The notes under the pieces were generated by a model. It did no database searches and was not told the origin of the DNA. It worked only from the letters and a program-made list of their open reading frames with translations. Below, one piece after another: positions 9,799 to 20,651 of a stretch of 64,000 nucleotides of DNA (positions within the stretch are counted from its first letter, which is position 1; every line of letters begins with the position of its first letter). The DNA is taken from the NCBI GenBank assembly GCA_016219375.1, contig JACRNC010000023.1, forward strand, positions 124,001-188,000, read 5' to 3'. A program made the position numbers and the translations under genes. The DNA is from Burkholderiales bacterium. GTDB taxonomy: Bacteria; Pseudomonadota; Gammaproteobacteria; Burkholderiales; Burkholderiaceae_C.

Positions 9799-10917
9799 AT
9801 GAACGACGTCCTCCGCACGGCCCGCCGCATCGTGGTCAAGGTCGGCTCCAGCCTGGTCACCAACGAAGGCCGGGGCGTGGATGCCGAGGCCATCGGCAAC
9901 TGGTGCCGGCAGCTGGCCGCGCTGGCGGGCGACGGGCGCGAGGTGATCATGGTCTCCAGCGGCGCGATTGCCGAAGGCATGAAGCGCCTGGGCTGGAGCA
10001 GCCGGCCCCAGGAGCTGCACGAGCTGCAGGCCGCGGCCGCCGTTGGTCAGATGGGCCTGGCGCAGATGTACGAGACCAAGCTGCGCGAGCACGGCATGGG
10101 CAGCGCCCAGGTGCTGCTCACGCACGCCGACCTGGCCGACCGCGAGCGCTACCTCAATGCCCGCTCCACGCTGCTGACGCTGCTCACGCACAAGGTCGTG
10201 CCGGTGATCAACGAGAACGACACCGTCGTCACCGACGAGATCAAGTTCGGCGACAACGACACCCTGGGCGCGCTGGTGGCCAACCTGGTCGAGGCCGATG
10301 CGCTGGTGATCCTGACCGACCAGAAGGGCCTCTACAGCGCCGACCCGCGCAAGGACCCGGCGGCGCGCTTCATCGACGTGTGCACCGCGGGCGATCCCCA
10401 GCTGGAGCAGATGGCCGGCGGCGCCGGCTCGCGCGTGGGCACCGGCGGCATGATCACCAAGGTGCTGGCGGCCAAGCGAGCCGCGGGCAGCGGCGCGTCC
10501 ACTGTCATCGCCTGGGGCCGCGAGCCGGATGTCCTGCTGCGCCTGGCCGCCGGCGAGGCCATCGGCACGCTCTTCGTCGCGGCCACCGCCAAGCAGGCCG
10601 CGCGCAAGCAGTGGATGGCCGACCATCTGCAGCTGCGCGGTGCGGTCATCATCGATGAAGGCGCCGTCGCCAAGCTGCGCGACGAGGGCAAGAGCCTGCT
10701 GCCCATCGGCGTGCTGGAGGTGGTCGGCGACTTCCACCGCGGCGACGTGATCGCCGTGCGCGACGCCCTGGGCAACGAGGTGGCCCGCGGCCTGGCCAAC
10801 TACGCCAGCGGCGAGGCCCGGCTGATCGCGCGACGCCCGTCCAGCGAGATCGAGCGGCTGCTGGGTTTTGTCACCGAGCCCGAGATGATCCACCGGACCA
10901 ACCTGGTCCTGTGCTGA
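9799..10917 (+). CDS. proB: Glutamate 5-kinase
   Basis: ProB phosphorylates glutamate in the first step of proline synthesis. The 372-residue protein has an amino-acid-kinase domain ([16 protein letters not shown] at the N-terminus; VINENDTV and [10 protein letters not shown] for substrate and nucleotide binding) and a C-terminal PUA domain from about residue 280 ([10 protein letters not shown] to the end). The start at 9799 is 22 bp after obgE, consistent with cotranscription. Confidence 0.97.
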   Translation: MNDVLRTARRIVVKVGSSLVTNEGRGVDAEAIGNWCRQLAALAGDGREVIMVSSGAIAEGMKRLGWSSRPQELHELQAAAAVGQMGLAQMYETKLREHGMGSAQVLLTHADLADRERYLNARSTLLTLLTHKVVPVINENDTVVTDEIKFGDNDTLGALVANLVEADALVILTDQKGLYSADPRKDPAARFIDVCTAGDPQLEQMAGGAGSRVGTGGMITKVLAAKRAAGSGASTVIAWGREPDVLLRLAAGEAIGTLFVAATAKQAARKQWMADHLQLRGAVIIDEGAVAKLRDEGKSLLPIGVLEVVGDFHRGDVIAVRDALGNEVARGLANYASGEARLIARRPSSEIERLLGFVTEPEMIHRTNLVLC

Positions 10918-11288
10918 CGCCGCGCCCGTCGCACTGAGCACTGCTCTGCCTGCGGCCTGCAAAAGAAAAGCCCGCCTCAGACGCTTGCCCTGCGCAGGCT
11001 GCGCGGAGCAAACGCCCGATGGCGGGCGAAGAGAGGGATCTGCCGGCTCCTGAGGGCTCTGCGCAGGCACTGGCCTGGGCGGCGTGGGAGCGTATGGCAG
11101 GCGCCGCGCGAAGGCGGCCGGCCTGAGTGGATGGTGTTCGTGGCCGTGTATCGGTTGCGATGGTCCTGATTACGCCTGGGCGCGGGCCGGGACGGCTGTC
11201 CGGTTGTCCGGCGGCCTTGCTGGCCTCAGCGGGGTGGAATCATCGGTGGAGCATCAAGGCCTCTGCATCAATGCAGCAGGCTTGTGCA
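10918..11288. other. 371-bp gap between proB and csbD
   Basis: Both flanking genes end into this gap. It contains the inverted repeat described separately and two copies of TGCATCAATGCAG (11264-11276 and 11285-11297, 21 bp apart; the second runs into the csbD stop). I see no coding capacity or RNA gene. Confidence 0.5.
10961..11027 (-). terminator. Probable terminator for csbD
   Basis: Reading leftwards, GCCCGCC (11027-11021) pairs with GGCGGGC (10976-10970) and is followed by TTTTCTTTT. The loop of about 44 nt contains a smaller GC hairpin. The orientation of the T-tract fits the leftward csbD transcript rather than proB, although the stem could also slow transcription from proB. Confidence 0.55.
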
Positions 11289-11486
11289 TCAATGCAGGCG
11301 CTCCCATTCGTCGATCTGGCGATCGGCCTCGTCCTTGGCCCAGCCGTAGCGCTTTTGCAGCGCGCCGGAGAGCTGGTCGCGGCGGCCCTCGATGATGTCC
11401 AGCTCGTCGTCGGTGAGCTGGCCCCAGCGTTCCTTGACCTTGCCCTTGAACGTCTTCCAGTTGCCTTGCACTTGGTCCCAGTTCAT
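11289..11486 (-). CDS. CsbD-family stress protein
   Basis: The 65-residue hydrophilic protein begins MNWDQVQGNWKTFKGKVKE and continues WGQLTDDELDIIEGRRDQL, which is the CsbD family signature. These small proteins accumulate under general stress and stationary phase; their molecular role is unknown. The ATG at 11486 is preceded by AAAGGAGCGC, a strong ribosome site. The gene is monocistronic. Confidence 0.93.
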   Translation of the reverse strand: MNWDQVQGNWKTFKGKVKERWGQLTDDELDIIEGRRDQLSGALQKRYGWAKDEADRQIDEWERLH

Positions 11487-11665
11487 CGTGCGCTCCTTTC
11501 CTCGGGTTGCGACGGTCGCATCCGGCAGAAGGCCGGGGACGACTCGGAACCCAGTATGCAGGGCCCCCCGGGCGGTCACGATCGGCGCAGCCCCAGGCGG
11601 TGTGTCGGCCGCGGCTGACCAAGTGTCAGAGGCGATGACGCGCGCCCGCCGGGCGGCGGGGCGCT

Positions 11666-12346
11666 TCAGAGCTCGCTGCCGCCGGCTCCGGCGCCAGGCG
11701 GGGGGCTGGCGGGGCTGAGCGGGCCCCGGAGGCCTTCCAGCCGCGTTGGAAGGTCCGCCGCCGCACCGGCGGGATGCGCCGGGAGCTCGCCACCCAGCGG
11801 CGCCGGACGGCTGTGGCCATCGTCGCGCCGCCCCTGGCGCATGCCGTTGCGCAGGTAGCGGTTGGGCGCGCTGGGCCGGGGCAGGTGACGCGACAGCTCG
11901 GTCAGCGCCAGCTGGTAGACCTCGCGCTTGAACTCGATCACCACCTCCAGCGGCACCCAGTACTCGTTCCAGCGCCAAGCGTCGAACTCGGGATGGTTGG
12001 TCGCGCGCAGGTTCATGTCGCTGTCGCGGCCGGTCAGCTGCAGCAGGAACCAGATCTGCTTCTGGCCCTTGTAGTGGCCGCGCGCATCGCGGCGGATGAA
12101 GTGGTCGGGCACGTGGTAGCGCAGCCAGTCGCGCGTGCGGGCGACGATGCGCACATGCTCGGGCCGCAGGCCGACTTCCTCGTGCAGCTCGCGGTACATC
12201 GCCTGCTCAGGCGTCTCACCGTGCTTGATGCCGCCTTGCGGGAACTGCCAGGAGTGGGTGCGGATGCGGCGACCCCAGAAAACCTGGTTGCGGTGGTTGA
12301 GCAGGATGATGCCGACGTTGGGCCGAAAGCCTTCCCGGTCGAGCAT
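11666..12346 (-). CDS. rppH: RNA pyrophosphohydrolase
   Basis: RppH removes pyrophosphate from triphosphorylated mRNA 5' ends and so triggers decay. The N-terminus [17 protein letters not shown] and the Nudix box (residues 38-60, GG.KHGE...RELHEEVGL) are diagnostic. The catalytic core ends near residue 165. The remaining 60 residues of this 226-residue protein are Pro/Ala/Gly-rich and poorly ordered, which is longer than the E. coli enzyme but common in the order. It diverges from proS. Confidence 0.95.
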   Translation of the reverse strand: MLDREGFRPNVGIILLNHRNQVFWGRRIRTHSWQFPQGGIKHGETPEQAMYRELHEEVGLRPEHVRIVARTRDWLRYHVPDHFIRRDARGHYKGQKQIWFLLQLTGRDSDMNLRATNHPEFDAWRWNEYWVPLEVVIEFKREVYQLALTELSRHLPRPSAPNRYLRNGMRQGRRDDGHSRPAPLGGELPAHPAGAAADLPTRLEGLRGPLSPASPPPGAGAGGSEL

Positions 12347-12545
12347 AATCAGACTCCGATTTCGTGACTGAAATCATTATTGCATCGCCCCTGCGGCATG
12401 CCCATGCGGTCAACCCTGCCGCTGCAGCGGCAGGCCCTTGCAGGCCTCGCAAGGCCACCTTGGCCGCACGCTCCCGTCCCATCCCTGATGCCTTTGCGCT
12501 CCTCGGCGGCCTGCCTTGCCGACGGCGCTTTGCCCTGCCCGCAGC

Positions 12546-14294
12546 ATGAAAGCCACCCAGTTCTTCGTCTCCACGCTCAAGGAAGCCCCGGCCGATGCGG
12601 AGATCGTCAGCCACAAGCTGATGATGCGCGCCGGCTTCATCAAGAAGCTGGGCGCCGGCATCTACAACTACATGCCGATGGGCCTGCGCGTGATCCGCAA
12701 GGTGGAGGCCATCATCCGTGAGGAGATGACCCGCGCCGGCGCCATCGAGCTGCTCATGCCCATCGTGCAGCCCGCCGAGCTGTGGCAGGAGACCGGCCGC
12801 TTCGACAAGATGGGCCCGGAGCTGCTGCGCGTGAAGGACCGGCACGAGCGCGACTTCATCATCCAGCCGACCTCGGAAGAGGTGATCACCGACATCGCGC
12901 GCCAGGAGCTGCGCAGCTACCGCCAGCTGCCGAAGAACTTCTTCCACATCCAGACCAAGTTCCGCGACGAGCGCCGGCCGCGCTTCGGCGTGATGCGCGG
13001 GCGCGAGTTCACGATGAAGGACGCCTACTCCTTCGACCGTGACGTAGAGGCCGCGGGCCGCAGCTACGAGGCCATGTACGCCGCCTACTGCCGCATCTTC
13101 GACCGCCTGGGCCTGCAGTACCGCGCGGTGGCGGCCGATACCGGCGCCATCGGCGGCGACCGCTCGCACGAGTTCCAGGTGATTGCCGAGACGGGCGAGG
13201 ACGCCATCGTCTACTGCCCCACGTCCGACTACGCGGCCAACATCGAGCTGGCCGAGGCCCTGCCGCTGGGCCCGGAGCGCGCGGCGCCCGCCGAGCCGCT
13301 GGCCAAGGTCGACACGCCCACGCAGACCACCTGCGCCGACGTGGCCGCGCTGCTGGGCCTGCCGATCGAGCGCACGGTCAAGTCGCTGGTGCTGGCGACC
13401 GACGAGACCGACGACGACGGTGCCATCGTCAAGACCGTGCTCTGGCTGCTGCTGCTGCGCGGCGACCATGAGCTCAATGAAGTGAAGGCGGGCAAGGTGG
13501 ACGGCCTGAAGGCGGGCTTTCGCTTTGCCACCGAGGTCGAGATCGGCAGCGCCTTCGGCTGCAAGCCGGGCTTCCTTGGGCCGGTGGGCTTGAAGGAGAT
13601 CCGCGTGGTTGCCGACCGTACCGTGGCACGCATGAGCGACTTCGTCTGCGGCGCCAACGAGGCCGGCCATCACCTGCGCGGCGTCAACTGGGGCCGTGAC
13701 CTGCCCGAGCCGCATGCCGTGGCCGACCTGCGCAACGTCGTCGAAGGCGATCCCAGCCCGGACGGCAAGGGCGTGCTGGCCATCCAGCGCGGCATCGAGG
13801 TGGGCCATGTGTTCTACCTGGGCACCAAGTACAGCGCGGCGATGAACGCCACCTTCCTGGCCGAGGACGGCAAGCCGCGGCCCTTCGAGATGGGCTGCTA
13901 CGGCATTGGCGTCACGCGCATCCTGGGTGCGGCCATCGAGCAGAACCATGACGAGCGCGGGATGATCTGGCCGGCGTCCATCGCCCCGTTCGCGGCCGTG
14001 ATCTGCCCCATCGGCTACGACCGCTCGGCCGAGGTCAAGGCCGCGGCCGACGCGCTGCATGCCGAGCTGCTGGCCGCCGGCCTGGACGTGATGCTGGACG
14101 ACCGCGGCGAGCGGCCCGGGGCCATGTTTGCCGACTGGGAGCTGATCGGCGTGCCGCACCGGGTGGTGCTGTCCGACCGCGGCCTCAAGGAAGGCCAGGT
14201 CGAGTACCAGGGGCGGCGTGATGCCGAGGCCGCGCGCTGGCCGGCGGCAGAGGCGGGGGCCAAGCTGCGGGCGCTGCTGGCACCGGCCGGCTGA
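12546..14294 (+). CDS. proS: Prolyl-tRNA synthetase, bacterial type
   Basis: The 582-residue class II synthetase charges tRNA-Pro. It shows motif 1 around [20 protein letters not shown], motif 2 in [21 protein letters not shown], an editing INS domain at about 225-410 (with the conserved KSLVLA segment and [17 protein letters not shown]), motif 3 in [21 protein letters not shown] and a C-terminal anticodon-binding domain. The start is fixed by [15 protein letters not shown]; the frame opens 30 bp earlier but has no conserved sequence there. Confidence 0.97.
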   Translation: MKATQFFVSTLKEAPADAEIVSHKLMMRAGFIKKLGAGIYNYMPMGLRVIRKVEAIIREEMTRAGAIELLMPIVQPAELWQETGRFDKMGPELLRVKDRHERDFIIQPTSEEVITDIARQELRSYRQLPKNFFHIQTKFRDERRPRFGVMRGREFTMKDAYSFDRDVEAAGRSYEAMYAAYCRIFDRLGLQYRAVAADTGAIGGDRSHEFQVIAETGEDAIVYCPTSDYAANIELAEALPLGPERAAPAEPLAKVDTPTQTTCADVAALLGLPIERTVKSLVLATDETDDDGAIVKTVLWLLLLRGDHELNEVKAGKVDGLKAGFRFATEVEIGSAFGCKPGFLGPVGLKEIRVVADRTVARMSDFVCGANEAGHHLRGVNWGRDLPEPHAVADLRNVVEGDPSPDGKGVLAIQRGIEVGHVFYLGTKYSAAMNATFLAEDGKPRPFEMGCYGIGVTRILGAAIEQNHDERGMIWPASIAPFAAVICPIGYDRSAEVKAAADALHAELLAAGLDVMLDDRGERPGAMFADWELIGVPHRVVLSDRGLKEGQVEYQGRRDAEAARWPAAEAGAKLRALLAPAG

Positions 14295-14515
14295 ACCACC
14301 GCTGCCGGCAGCACAGGCAGCAGGCGGAACGCCGCACCCGGCGGCGGGCCGCTGGTGGAGCAGCGCCCAGATTTGACCGGCTGTTTTGCCGCATCAAGCG
14401 TGATTGCTCGCCGTCCATCTGCGGGACAATGCCGCCCGTGGACGACGCAACGCACGCAAAGGATCAAGGTCGGCAAACCGCATGCCCGGTGCGGGCCCCG
14501 TTACGGCTGCGCGGA

Positions 14516-15106
14516 ATGAGGCCCCTGCTGGCCGCCGCGCTGATGCTGGCGGCTGCCGGCGCCCAGGCCGGGGCGCAGCGCGAGGAGGCGCTGTCCGACT
14601 CGGTGCGCACGGCGCTCTCGGCCGCGGTGGCCAGCGGCGCGCCGCCCAAGCCGGTCTTCATCGACGAGATGCAGCGGCTGGAGTACCAGCGCTGGTTCGA
14701 CGCGATGGACCAGCGCCTGAAGCGCCGCAAGCCCGAGGACCTGGTGCGCCGCGAGTTCCTGGAGACCGTCTGGTACGAGAGCAAGCGCGCCGGGCTGGAT
14801 CCGTCGCTGGTGCTGGGCCTGATCGAGGTGGAGAGCGGCTTTCGCAAGTACGTGATCAGCAGCGCCGGCGCGCGCGGCTACATGCAGGTGATGCCGTTCT
14901 GGACCCGCAGCATCGGCGACGGCGAGGCGTCCCGCCTGTTCCACATGCAGAGCAACCTGCGCTTCGGCTGCGTGATCCTGCGCCACTACCTGGAACTGGA
15001 GCGCGGCAATCTCTTCCTGGCCCTGGGCCGCTACAACGGCAGCCGCGGCCGGGCGGAGTATCCGAACGCGGTGCTCAGCGCGCGCAAGCGGTATCTGCTG
15101 AACTGA
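14516..15106 (+). CDS. Exported lytic transglycosylase (SLT domain)
   Basis: A signal peptide (MRPLLAAALMLAAAGAQAGA) supports the start at 14516; the frame extends upstream to 14429 but that would bury the signal. The SLT domain carries the catalytic Glu in LIEVESGFRKYVISSAGARGYMQVM (Glu 106) and the RYNGS motif near the end. The 196-residue protein would cleave peptidoglycan glycan strands in the periplasm with 1,6-anhydromuropeptide formation, linking functionally to anmK at 37 kb. The order rppH-proS-this gene is familiar in Burkholderiales. Confidence 0.9.
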   Translation: MRPLLAAALMLAAAGAQAGAQREEALSDSVRTALSAAVASGAPPKPVFIDEMQRLEYQRWFDAMDQRLKRRKPEDLVRREFLETVWYESKRAGLDPSLVLGLIEVESGFRKYVISSAGARGYMQVMPFWTRSIGDGEASRLFHMQSNLRFGCVILRHYLELERGNLFLALGRYNGSRGRAEYPNAVLSARKRYLLN

Positions 15107-15161
15107 AGGCGCGGCCGAGTCGTCTTCGCGGCGCATGCGCCATTGGCGTGCCGCGGCGGCG

Positions 15162-15764
15162 TCAGCTTCGGCCGGCCTCGCCCAGCCCACGCCACTCCTG
15201 CGGCCGGGCGTCTTCCAGGCCGCACAGCGCCAGCACGCGCTCCACTGTGTCGGCCACCAGATCGTCGATGCTGGCCGGGCGGTTGTAGAAGGCCGGCAGC
15301 GGCGGGAAGACGATGCCGCCCATCTCGGTCACCGCCACCATGTTGCGCAGGTGGGCCAGGTTCAGCGGCGTCTCGCGCACCATCAGGATCAGGCGGCGGC
15401 GCTCCTTGAGCGTCACATCGGCTGCGCGGGTGAGCAGGTTGTCGCCTAGGCCGTGCGCGACGGATGCCAGCGTCTTCATGGAGCAGGGCGCCACCACCAT
15501 CGCGTCGGTGGTGAAGCTGCCGCTGGCTACGCAGGCGCCGACGTCGCCCGGTGCATGCGCTTGGTCAGCCAGGGCTTCGAGCGCCTTGCGGTCCAGGCCC
15601 AGCTCATGGTGGGCGTTGAGCACGCCGGCCGGCGTGGCCACCAGGTGGGTGCGCACGCCCAGCTCGCGGGCGCGGGCCAGCAGCCGCACGGCATAGACCG
15701 CGCCGCTGGCGCCGGTCAGGCCGACGACCAGCCGGCGCGCGCGCGCGGATGCCGTGGTGCTCAA
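15162..15764 (-). CDS. ubiX: Flavin prenyltransferase UbiX
   Basis: UbiX makes prenylated FMN, the cofactor for the UbiD decarboxylase in ubiquinone synthesis. The 200-residue protein shows the N-terminal FMN-binding GLTGASGAVYAVRLL, the segment VVAPCSMKTLASVAHG, and RRRLILMVRETPLN. No ATG exists before the conserved region. The best start is TTG at 15764, which overlaps the grxD stop as TTGA; there is no stop before it. The 4-bp overlap implies translational coupling to grxD. Confidence 0.92.
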   Translation of the reverse strand: MSTTASARARRLVVGLTGASGAVYAVRLLARARELGVRTHLVATPAGVLNAHHELGLDRKALEALADQAHAPGDVGACVASGSFTTDAMVVAPCSMKTLASVAHGLGDNLLTRAADVTLKERRRLILMVRETPLNLAHLRNMVAVTEMGGIVFPPLPAFYNRPASIDDLVADTVERVLALCGLEDARPQEWRGLGEAGRS

Positions 15765-16084
15765 GCCTGGCTGCCCTGCAGCGCCTGCTGCAGCTCGCCG
15801 GACTCGTACATCTCCATCATGATGTCCGAGCCGCCGACGAACTCGCCGTCGATGTAGAGCTGCGGGATGGTCGGCCAGTTGGCATATTCCTTGATGCCCT
15901 GGCGGATGGCCTCGTCGTCCAGCACGTTGACCGTGGTGACGGACGGGGCGTTGCAGGCTTTGAGAATCTGGATGGCGCGGCCGGAGAAGCCGCACATCGG
16001 GAACTGGGCTGTGCCCTTCATGAAGAGCACCACGCGGTTGCTCTTGACCAGGTCGGCTATGCGCTGTTGAACGTCGTCGCTCAT
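15761..16084 (-). CDS. grxD: Monothiol glutaredoxin GrxD (CGFS type)
   Basis: The 107-residue protein has the CGFS active site at residues 31-34 in FMKGTAQFPMCGFSGRAIQ and the glutathione-binding WPTIPQLYIDGEFVGGSDI. CGFS glutaredoxins bind and transfer [2Fe-2S] clusters, so it complements erpA at 36.8 kb. It lies downstream of prmC and the outer-membrane-like gene on the same strand and overlaps ubiX. Confidence 0.96.
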   Translation of the reverse strand: MSDDVQQRIADLVKSNRVVLFMKGTAQFPMCGFSGRAIQILKACNAPSVTTVNVLDDEAIRQGIKEYANWPTIPQLYIDGEFVGGSDIMMEMYESGELQQALQGSQA

Positions 16085-16209
16085 GGGAAAACTCTTTCGT
16101 GCGGGGCAAGGGATGCGGCGCGCGAGCCGCGTCGGATGCGCGAGCTTAAACCCGGGCGGCCGGGCGCCGCCGGGGCCCGGGATTGGCGCCGGCGGGCCTC
16201 GGAGCGCGA

Positions 16210-17019
16210 TCAGAAGGAATAGCTCACACCCAGCTGCACCAGCGGCTGCACCTGCCAGCGGCCCAGGCGGTCGCCCAGGCTGGTCCAGCCGCCGGCGTCC
16301 ACGCTCCAGCGGCCCAGGCCGCCGTCGCCCGGGCGGCCGACCACGCCGATGTCGGCACTGAAGCTCCAGCGGCCGTCGGCACTGCCCAGGCTGTAGCCGG
16401 CGCCCAGGTAGGGACGCGGCGTGGGCGTGGCGGCGTCCAGCCCCAGGCCGGTGGCCCAGCGCGGGCTGCTGAGCGTCAGGCTCAGGCCGCTGCCGGCGGT
16501 GGCCGGCAGCGCGCCCCAGCCGGGGGCCAGCGGGCCGCTGATGACGCCGCCGGTGGCATGGAAGCCGCTGCGCGGTGAGAAGTAGTAGTCGCCCAGCACC
16601 CGCGCCCCATGCAGCCGCAGGCCGGGGCCGCTGCCGCCCCAGCCCGTGGCCGGCGCGGTGACCGGCGTGGCCGCGGTGTCGCCCAGCGTCAGGCCGATGC
16701 GGCCCTGCCAGGGTGACCAGCGTTCGGCCGCCTCGGGCTGCCAGCGCGAAACGGGCGCGGGCCAGCGCAGGCCGTCGGCCAGGGCCAGCGTGGGCGTGGC
16801 CAGCATGGCGAGCAGCAGGGCAGCGCCGCGCAGGCCCGCAGGCGGGCCGCGGTGGGCAAGGAAGGCAGCCAAGGTGGGCGATGACGGCGCCGGCGCTGCC
16901 CGCGGCGCGCGCGCTGTGCCGGCGGCGCCGGCTCGGGCGGCTGCCGGCCTGCACCGGACGTTGCGGCAGGGCAGGGCGTGGCGGTCGATGGGCGTGGGGC
17001 GGGTCGGTCTGGCGGGCAT
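16210..17019 (-). CDS. Probable exported outer-membrane beta-barrel-like protein
   Basis: I do not recognise a named family. A hydrophobic signal-like segment (GAALLLAMLATPTLALADG) lies around residues 64-82, so the true start may be downstream of 17019 at a non-ATG codon. The mature part is rich in Gly, Trp and Tyr with alternating polar and apolar residues (for example YYFSPRSGF and YLGAGYSLGSADGRWSFSADIG). It ends in a terminal aromatic residue (GVSYSF), as outer membrane barrels do. Similar short barrel-like proteins occur in this position upstream of grxD in related bacteria, to my recollection. Function unknown. Confidence 0.65.
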   Translation of the reverse strand: MPARPTRPTPIDRHALPCRNVRCRPAAARAGAAGTARAPRAAPAPSSPTLAAFLAHRGPPAGLRGAALLLAMLATPTLALADGLRWPAPVSRWQPEAAERWSPWQGRIGLTLGDTAATPVTAPATGWGGSGPGLRLHGARVLGDYYFSPRSGFHATGGVISGPLAPGWGALPATAGSGLSLTLSSPRWATGLGLDAATPTPRPYLGAGYSLGSADGRWSFSADIGVVGRPGDGGLGRWSVDAGGWTSLGDRLGRWQVQPLVQLGVSYSF

Positions 17020-17223
17020 GGCGGTCCTCCCCAGGCGCGGGCCTGGAAAAACATGCTACGCCAGCCGCGTCGGGCCGAGCGGTTTTGTTACCTTGCCTTT
17101 ACAGGGCGTGGGGCAGCTTGCGTGAGCGGGTGCCCGCGACGCTGTGGATGCTGTGTCTTGCGGGCAACGGCGGCAGGGGGCGCCGGGCGCGGCCGTGCTG
17201 CGCGGCGGGTCGGCCCGCCCTGT

Positions 17224-18075
17224 TCAGCCCGGCCAGCGCCCGCCGGTGCAGCGCGGCTGGCCGGCCAGGTCATGGCGCGTGGCCACGTCGGCCCAGCCGG
17301 CCGCCTGCAGCAGCGCGCGCACGGCCTCGGCCTGGTCCCAGCCGTGTTCCAGCAGCAGCCAGCCGCCAGGGCGCAGGTGGGCGGTGGCGCCGGCGATGAG
17401 CTGGCGCAGGTCGGCCAGGCCGTCGGGGCCGGCCGTGAGGGCCTGCAGGGGCTCGTGGGCCAGGGCGGACAGGTGGGCATCGCCCTCGGCGATATAGGGC
17501 GGGTTGGACGCGATCAGGTCGAAGCGCCGGCCGGCCAGCGGCGTCCACCAGGAGCCGGCCAGCCACTCCACGTCCAGGGCCAGGCGGCTGCCGTTGTCGC
17601 GGGCCACGGCCAGGGCGGCGGGGCTGGCATCGACGGCGCAGACCACTGCGTCGGGCCGGGCCTGCTTGATCGCCAGCGCGATGGCGCCGCTGCCGGTGCC
17701 TAAGTCGGCCACGGCGGCGCCGGGCGGCAGGCTGCGCAGGCAGTCGAGCGCCCACTCGACCAGCGTCTCGGTGTCTGGCCGGGGGATGAGCACGTCCGGC
17801 GTAACGCGCAGCATCAGGCCGTGGAACTCCTTCTCACCCAGCAGGTAGGCGACCGGCTCCCCGGCCGCCCGGCGGGCCAGCAGTTGCCATGCGCGCTCGG
17901 CGTCATCGGGCGGCAGCACGTCGGTGTCGTGGGCGATCAGCCAGACGCGGGGGCGATGCAGGGCATGGGCGACGAGCAGCTGGGCGTCCAGGCGGTCCAG
18001 GCCCTGCTCGCGGGCGCAGGCCAGGAGCGAGGCGACGGTGGCCGGCTGCCTGTCGGGCAGGGGATCGGCCGTCAT
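17224..18075 (-). CDS. prmC: Release factor glutamine methyltransferase
   Basis: PrmC methylates the glutamine of the GGQ motif in RF1/RF2. The 283-residue protein has an N-terminal helical domain, the SAM-binding [13 protein letters not shown] (motif I, 124-130) and NPPY at 191-194, which binds the target glutamine. It overlaps the prfA stop by 4 bp (ATGA), so enzyme and substrate are translationally coupled, an arrangement seen in many bacteria. Confidence 0.96.
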   Translation of the reverse strand: MTADPLPDRQPATVASLLACAREQGLDRLDAQLLVAHALHRPRVWLIAHDTDVLPPDDAERAWQLLARRAAGEPVAYLLGEKEFHGLMLRVTPDVLIPRPDTETLVEWALDCLRSLPPGAAVADLGTGSGAIALAIKQARPDAVVCAVDASPAALAVARDNGSRLALDVEWLAGSWWTPLAGRRFDLIASNPPYIAEGDAHLSALAHEPLQALTAGPDGLADLRQLIAGATAHLRPGGWLLLEHGWDQAEAVRALLQAAGWADVATRHDLAGQPRCTGGRWPG

Positions 18076-19166
18076 GCCGCGCCGCCTGCTTCCAGCTCGG
18101 CCAGTTGCTCGGCTGCCTGGGCGGCCTGCAGCGCGGCCAGCACGTCGCCCAGGTCGCCGTCCATGATGGCGCCCAGCTTGTAGAGCGTGAGGTTGATGCG
18201 GTGGTCGGTGAGCCGGCCCTGCGGGAAGTTGTAGGTGCGGATGCGGTCGGAGCGGTCGCCCGTGCCGACCAGGCTCTTGCGCGTGGCGGCTTCGCGGGCG
18301 GCACGCCCGGCGCGCTCGGCATCGCGGATGCGCGCGGCGAGCACGGCCAGGGCCTTGGCCTTGTTGCGGTGCTGGCTGCGGTCGTCCTGGCATTCGGCGA
18401 CGATGCCGGTGGGCAGGTGCGTCACGCGCACGGCCGAGTCGGTCTTGTTGATGTGCTGGCCGCCGGCACCGCTGGCGCGGAAGGTGTCGATGCGCAGGTC
18501 GGCCGGATTGATCTGCACCTCCTCGGCCTCGTCAGGCTCGGGCAGCACGGCCACCGTGCAGGCGCTGGTGTGGATGCGGCCCTGCGACTCCGTGGCCGGC
18601 ACGCGCTGCACGCGGTGGCCGCCGGATTCGAACTTCAGCCGGCCGTAGACGCCGTCGCCCTCCAGGCGCAGCACGATCTCCTTGTAGCCGCCCAGGTCGG
18701 ATTCATTGGCCGAGAGCACTTCGCAGCGCCAGCCCTGGCGCTCGGCAAAACGCATGTACATGCGGGTGAGGTCGCCGGCGAAGAGCGCCGATTCATCGCC
18801 GCCGGTGCCGGCGCGCACCTCCACGAAGGCGTTGCGCGCATCGTCCGGGTCGCGCGGCAGCAGGGCGTGCTGCAGGCGGGACTCGAGCCCGGCCAGATCG
18901 GCCTGGGCCTGCTCGATCTCGTCGCGCGCCATGGCGGCCATGTCGGTATCGCCGCTGTCCTGCAGCGAGCGCGCCTCGGCCAGGTCGGACTCGCGCTGCT
19001 GATGGCGGCGCCACAGGTCCACCAGCTCGGCCACGTCGGCCTGCTCGCGCGACAAGCTGCGCCAGCGCTGGGCATCGCTGGCCACGGCGGGGTCGGCGAG
19101 AGCGGCGTCCAGCTCGGCCAGGCGCAAGGCGAGGCGGTCGAGGCGCTGTCGGATCTGGTCTTTCAT
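18072..19166 (-). CDS. prfA: Peptide chain release factor 1
   Basis: The 364-residue RF1 reads UAA and UAG stops. It carries the stop-codon recognition PxT motif as PAT at 190-192 and the hydrolytic GGQ at 235-237 ([19 protein letters not shown]). Length is standard. It sits between hemA and prmC on the leftward strand in the widely conserved hemA-prfA-prmC order. Confidence 0.98.
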   Translation of the reverse strand: MKDQIRQRLDRLALRLAELDAALADPAVASDAQRWRSLSREQADVAELVDLWRRHQQRESDLAEARSLQDSGDTDMAAMARDEIEQAQADLAGLESRLQHALLPRDPDDARNAFVEVRAGTGGDESALFAGDLTRMYMRFAERQGWRCEVLSANESDLGGYKEIVLRLEGDGVYGRLKFESGGHRVQRVPATESQGRIHTSACTVAVLPEPDEAEEVQINPADLRIDTFRASGAGGQHINKTDSAVRVTHLPTGIVAECQDDRSQHRNKAKALAVLAARIRDAERAGRAAREAATRKSLVGTGDRSDRIRTYNFPQGRLTDHRINLTLYKLGAIMDGDLGDVLAALQAAQAAEQLAELEAGGAA

Positions 19167-19310
19167 CGTGCGGCAGGGTGGACGCCGGGCTGCCGGGCAG
19201 GCAGTGGGCCGTGAGCGAAACGCAGGAGGGGGAGGGCGGCCACGCGCAGGGGTGGCGCGGTGGGCCGGGCAGGACGCCGGGCCGCGGGCGGTGGACGGCG
19301 GGCGGCGCCG

Positions 19311-20651
19311 CTAATGCCGCGAGGCGTCGCCGTGGCCGGCGGGCGGCAGGATGAGGCCGTCGCGGCGCAGGTCCCCACGCAGGTCACCGCGCAGGAAGAG
19401 GCGCGACACCGTGTCGGCCAGCGCCGCGCGCGACTCGGGCGCGGCGTTGTGCAGCTCGGCCATCGCGCCATGCAGCATCTTCTGCGTCAGCGCGCGGGAG
19501 AGGGCATCGAGTACCTGCTCGACATCCTCGCCGCGGGCCAGCAGCTTGAGCGCGCGCTGCATCTCGTGCTCGCGCCAGGCATCGGCCTGGGCATTGAGCG
19601 CTCGGATCAGCGGCACGGTGGCGCGCTGGTCCAGCCAGTGCACGAAGCTCTGCACGCCGTTTTCGATGATCGCCTCGGCCTGGGCCACGGCGGCCTGGCG
19701 CTTCTCGCCGGCGGTCTGCACGGCGGCGGACAGATCGTCCACGGTGTAGAGGTAGACGTCCTGCAGCGCGCTGACCTCGGGCTCGATGTCGCGCGGCACG
19801 GCCAGATCCACCATGAAGATCGGGCGATGACGCCGGGCCTTGAGCGCGCGCTCCACCGCGCCCAGGCCGATGATGGGCAGGCTGCTGGCGGTGCAGGAGA
19901 CGACCGCGTCGAACTCATGCAGGCGGGCGGGCAGCTCCGAGAGGCGCATCACCTGCGCATTGAGCTTGGTGGCGAGCTTCTCGGCGCGCTCCAGCGTGCG
20001 GTTGGCCACCACCATCTGCCGCGGGTTGCGCGCGGCGAAGTGCGTGGCCGCCAGCTCGATCATCTCGCCGGCGCCGACGAAGAGGATGCGGATGTCGCCC
20101 AGGTTCTCGAAGAGCTGCGCAGCCAGGCGCACGGCGGCAGCGGCCATGCTGATGGAGTGGCTGCCGATCTCTGTTGCGGTGCGCACCTCCTTGGCCACGG
20201 CAAAGGAGCGCTGGAAGAGCTGGTGCAGCGTGGTGCCCAGCGTGCCGGCGGAGTCGGCCTCGCGCACGGCCTGCTTCATCTGGCCCAGGATCTGCGGCTC
20301 GCCCAGCACCATCGAATCCAGCCCGCTGGCCACGCGGAAGGCGTGGCGCGCAGCCTCGCCGCCGTGGCGCACGTAGGTGTGGTGGGTGAGCTCCTCGGCG
20401 CTGACGCCGCCCAGCCCGGCCAGCCAGTCCAGCGCCGGGCGCAGGGCCTCGCGGTCGCCGGTGCAGTAGAGCTCGGTGCGGTTGCAGGTGGACAGGATGG
20501 CCGCCTCGGCCGTGGGCCGGCGCAGCTGGTCGCACAGGCGGTCCTTGAGGCCCTGCAGCACGGGGGTGAGCTGATCGACGGCCAGCGCGAAGCGGCCGCG
20601 CAGGTCGACGCCGGCGGTGGTGTGGTTCAGTCCCAGGGCGAAGACGCTCAT
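19311..20651 (-). CDS. hemA: Glutamyl-tRNA reductase
   Basis: HemA reduces glutamyl-tRNA to glutamate-1-semialdehyde, starting tetrapyrrole synthesis. The 446-residue protein begins [19 protein letters not shown] and has the active-site Cys in [11 protein letters not shown] (Cys 56), the NADPH-binding [15 protein letters not shown] and a C-terminal dimerisation helix. The start is unambiguous. A TATAAT lies only 9 bp upstream of the ATG, so the transcript may have almost no leader. Confidence 0.97.
   Translation of the reverse strand: MSVFALGLNHTTAGVDLRGRFALAVDQLTPVLQGLKDRLCDQLRRPTAEAAILSTCNRTELYCTGDREALRPALDWLAGLGGVSAEELTHHTYVRHGGEAARHAFRVASGLDSMVLGEPQILGQMKQAVREADSAGTLGTTLHQLFQRSFAVAKEVRTATEIGSHSISMAAAAVRLAAQLFENLGDIRILFVGAGEMIELAATHFAARNPRQMVVANRTLERAEKLATKLNAQVMRLSELPARLHEFDAVVSCTASSLPIIGLGAVERALKARRHRPIFMVDLAVPRDIEPEVSALQDVYLYTVDDLSAAVQTAGEKRQAAVAQAEAIIENGVQSFVHWLDQRATVPLIRALNAQADAWREHEMQRALKLLARGEDVEQVLDALSRALTQKMLHGAMAELHNAAPESRAALADTVSRLFLRGDLRGDLRRDGLILPPAGHGDASRH

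Noticed and set aside
15162..16109. A single leftward frame joining grxD-like and ubiX sequence
   Set aside because: The grxD part is read out of frame there. True grxD ends at 15761 and ubiX starts by TTG overlap, so this is not a fusion.
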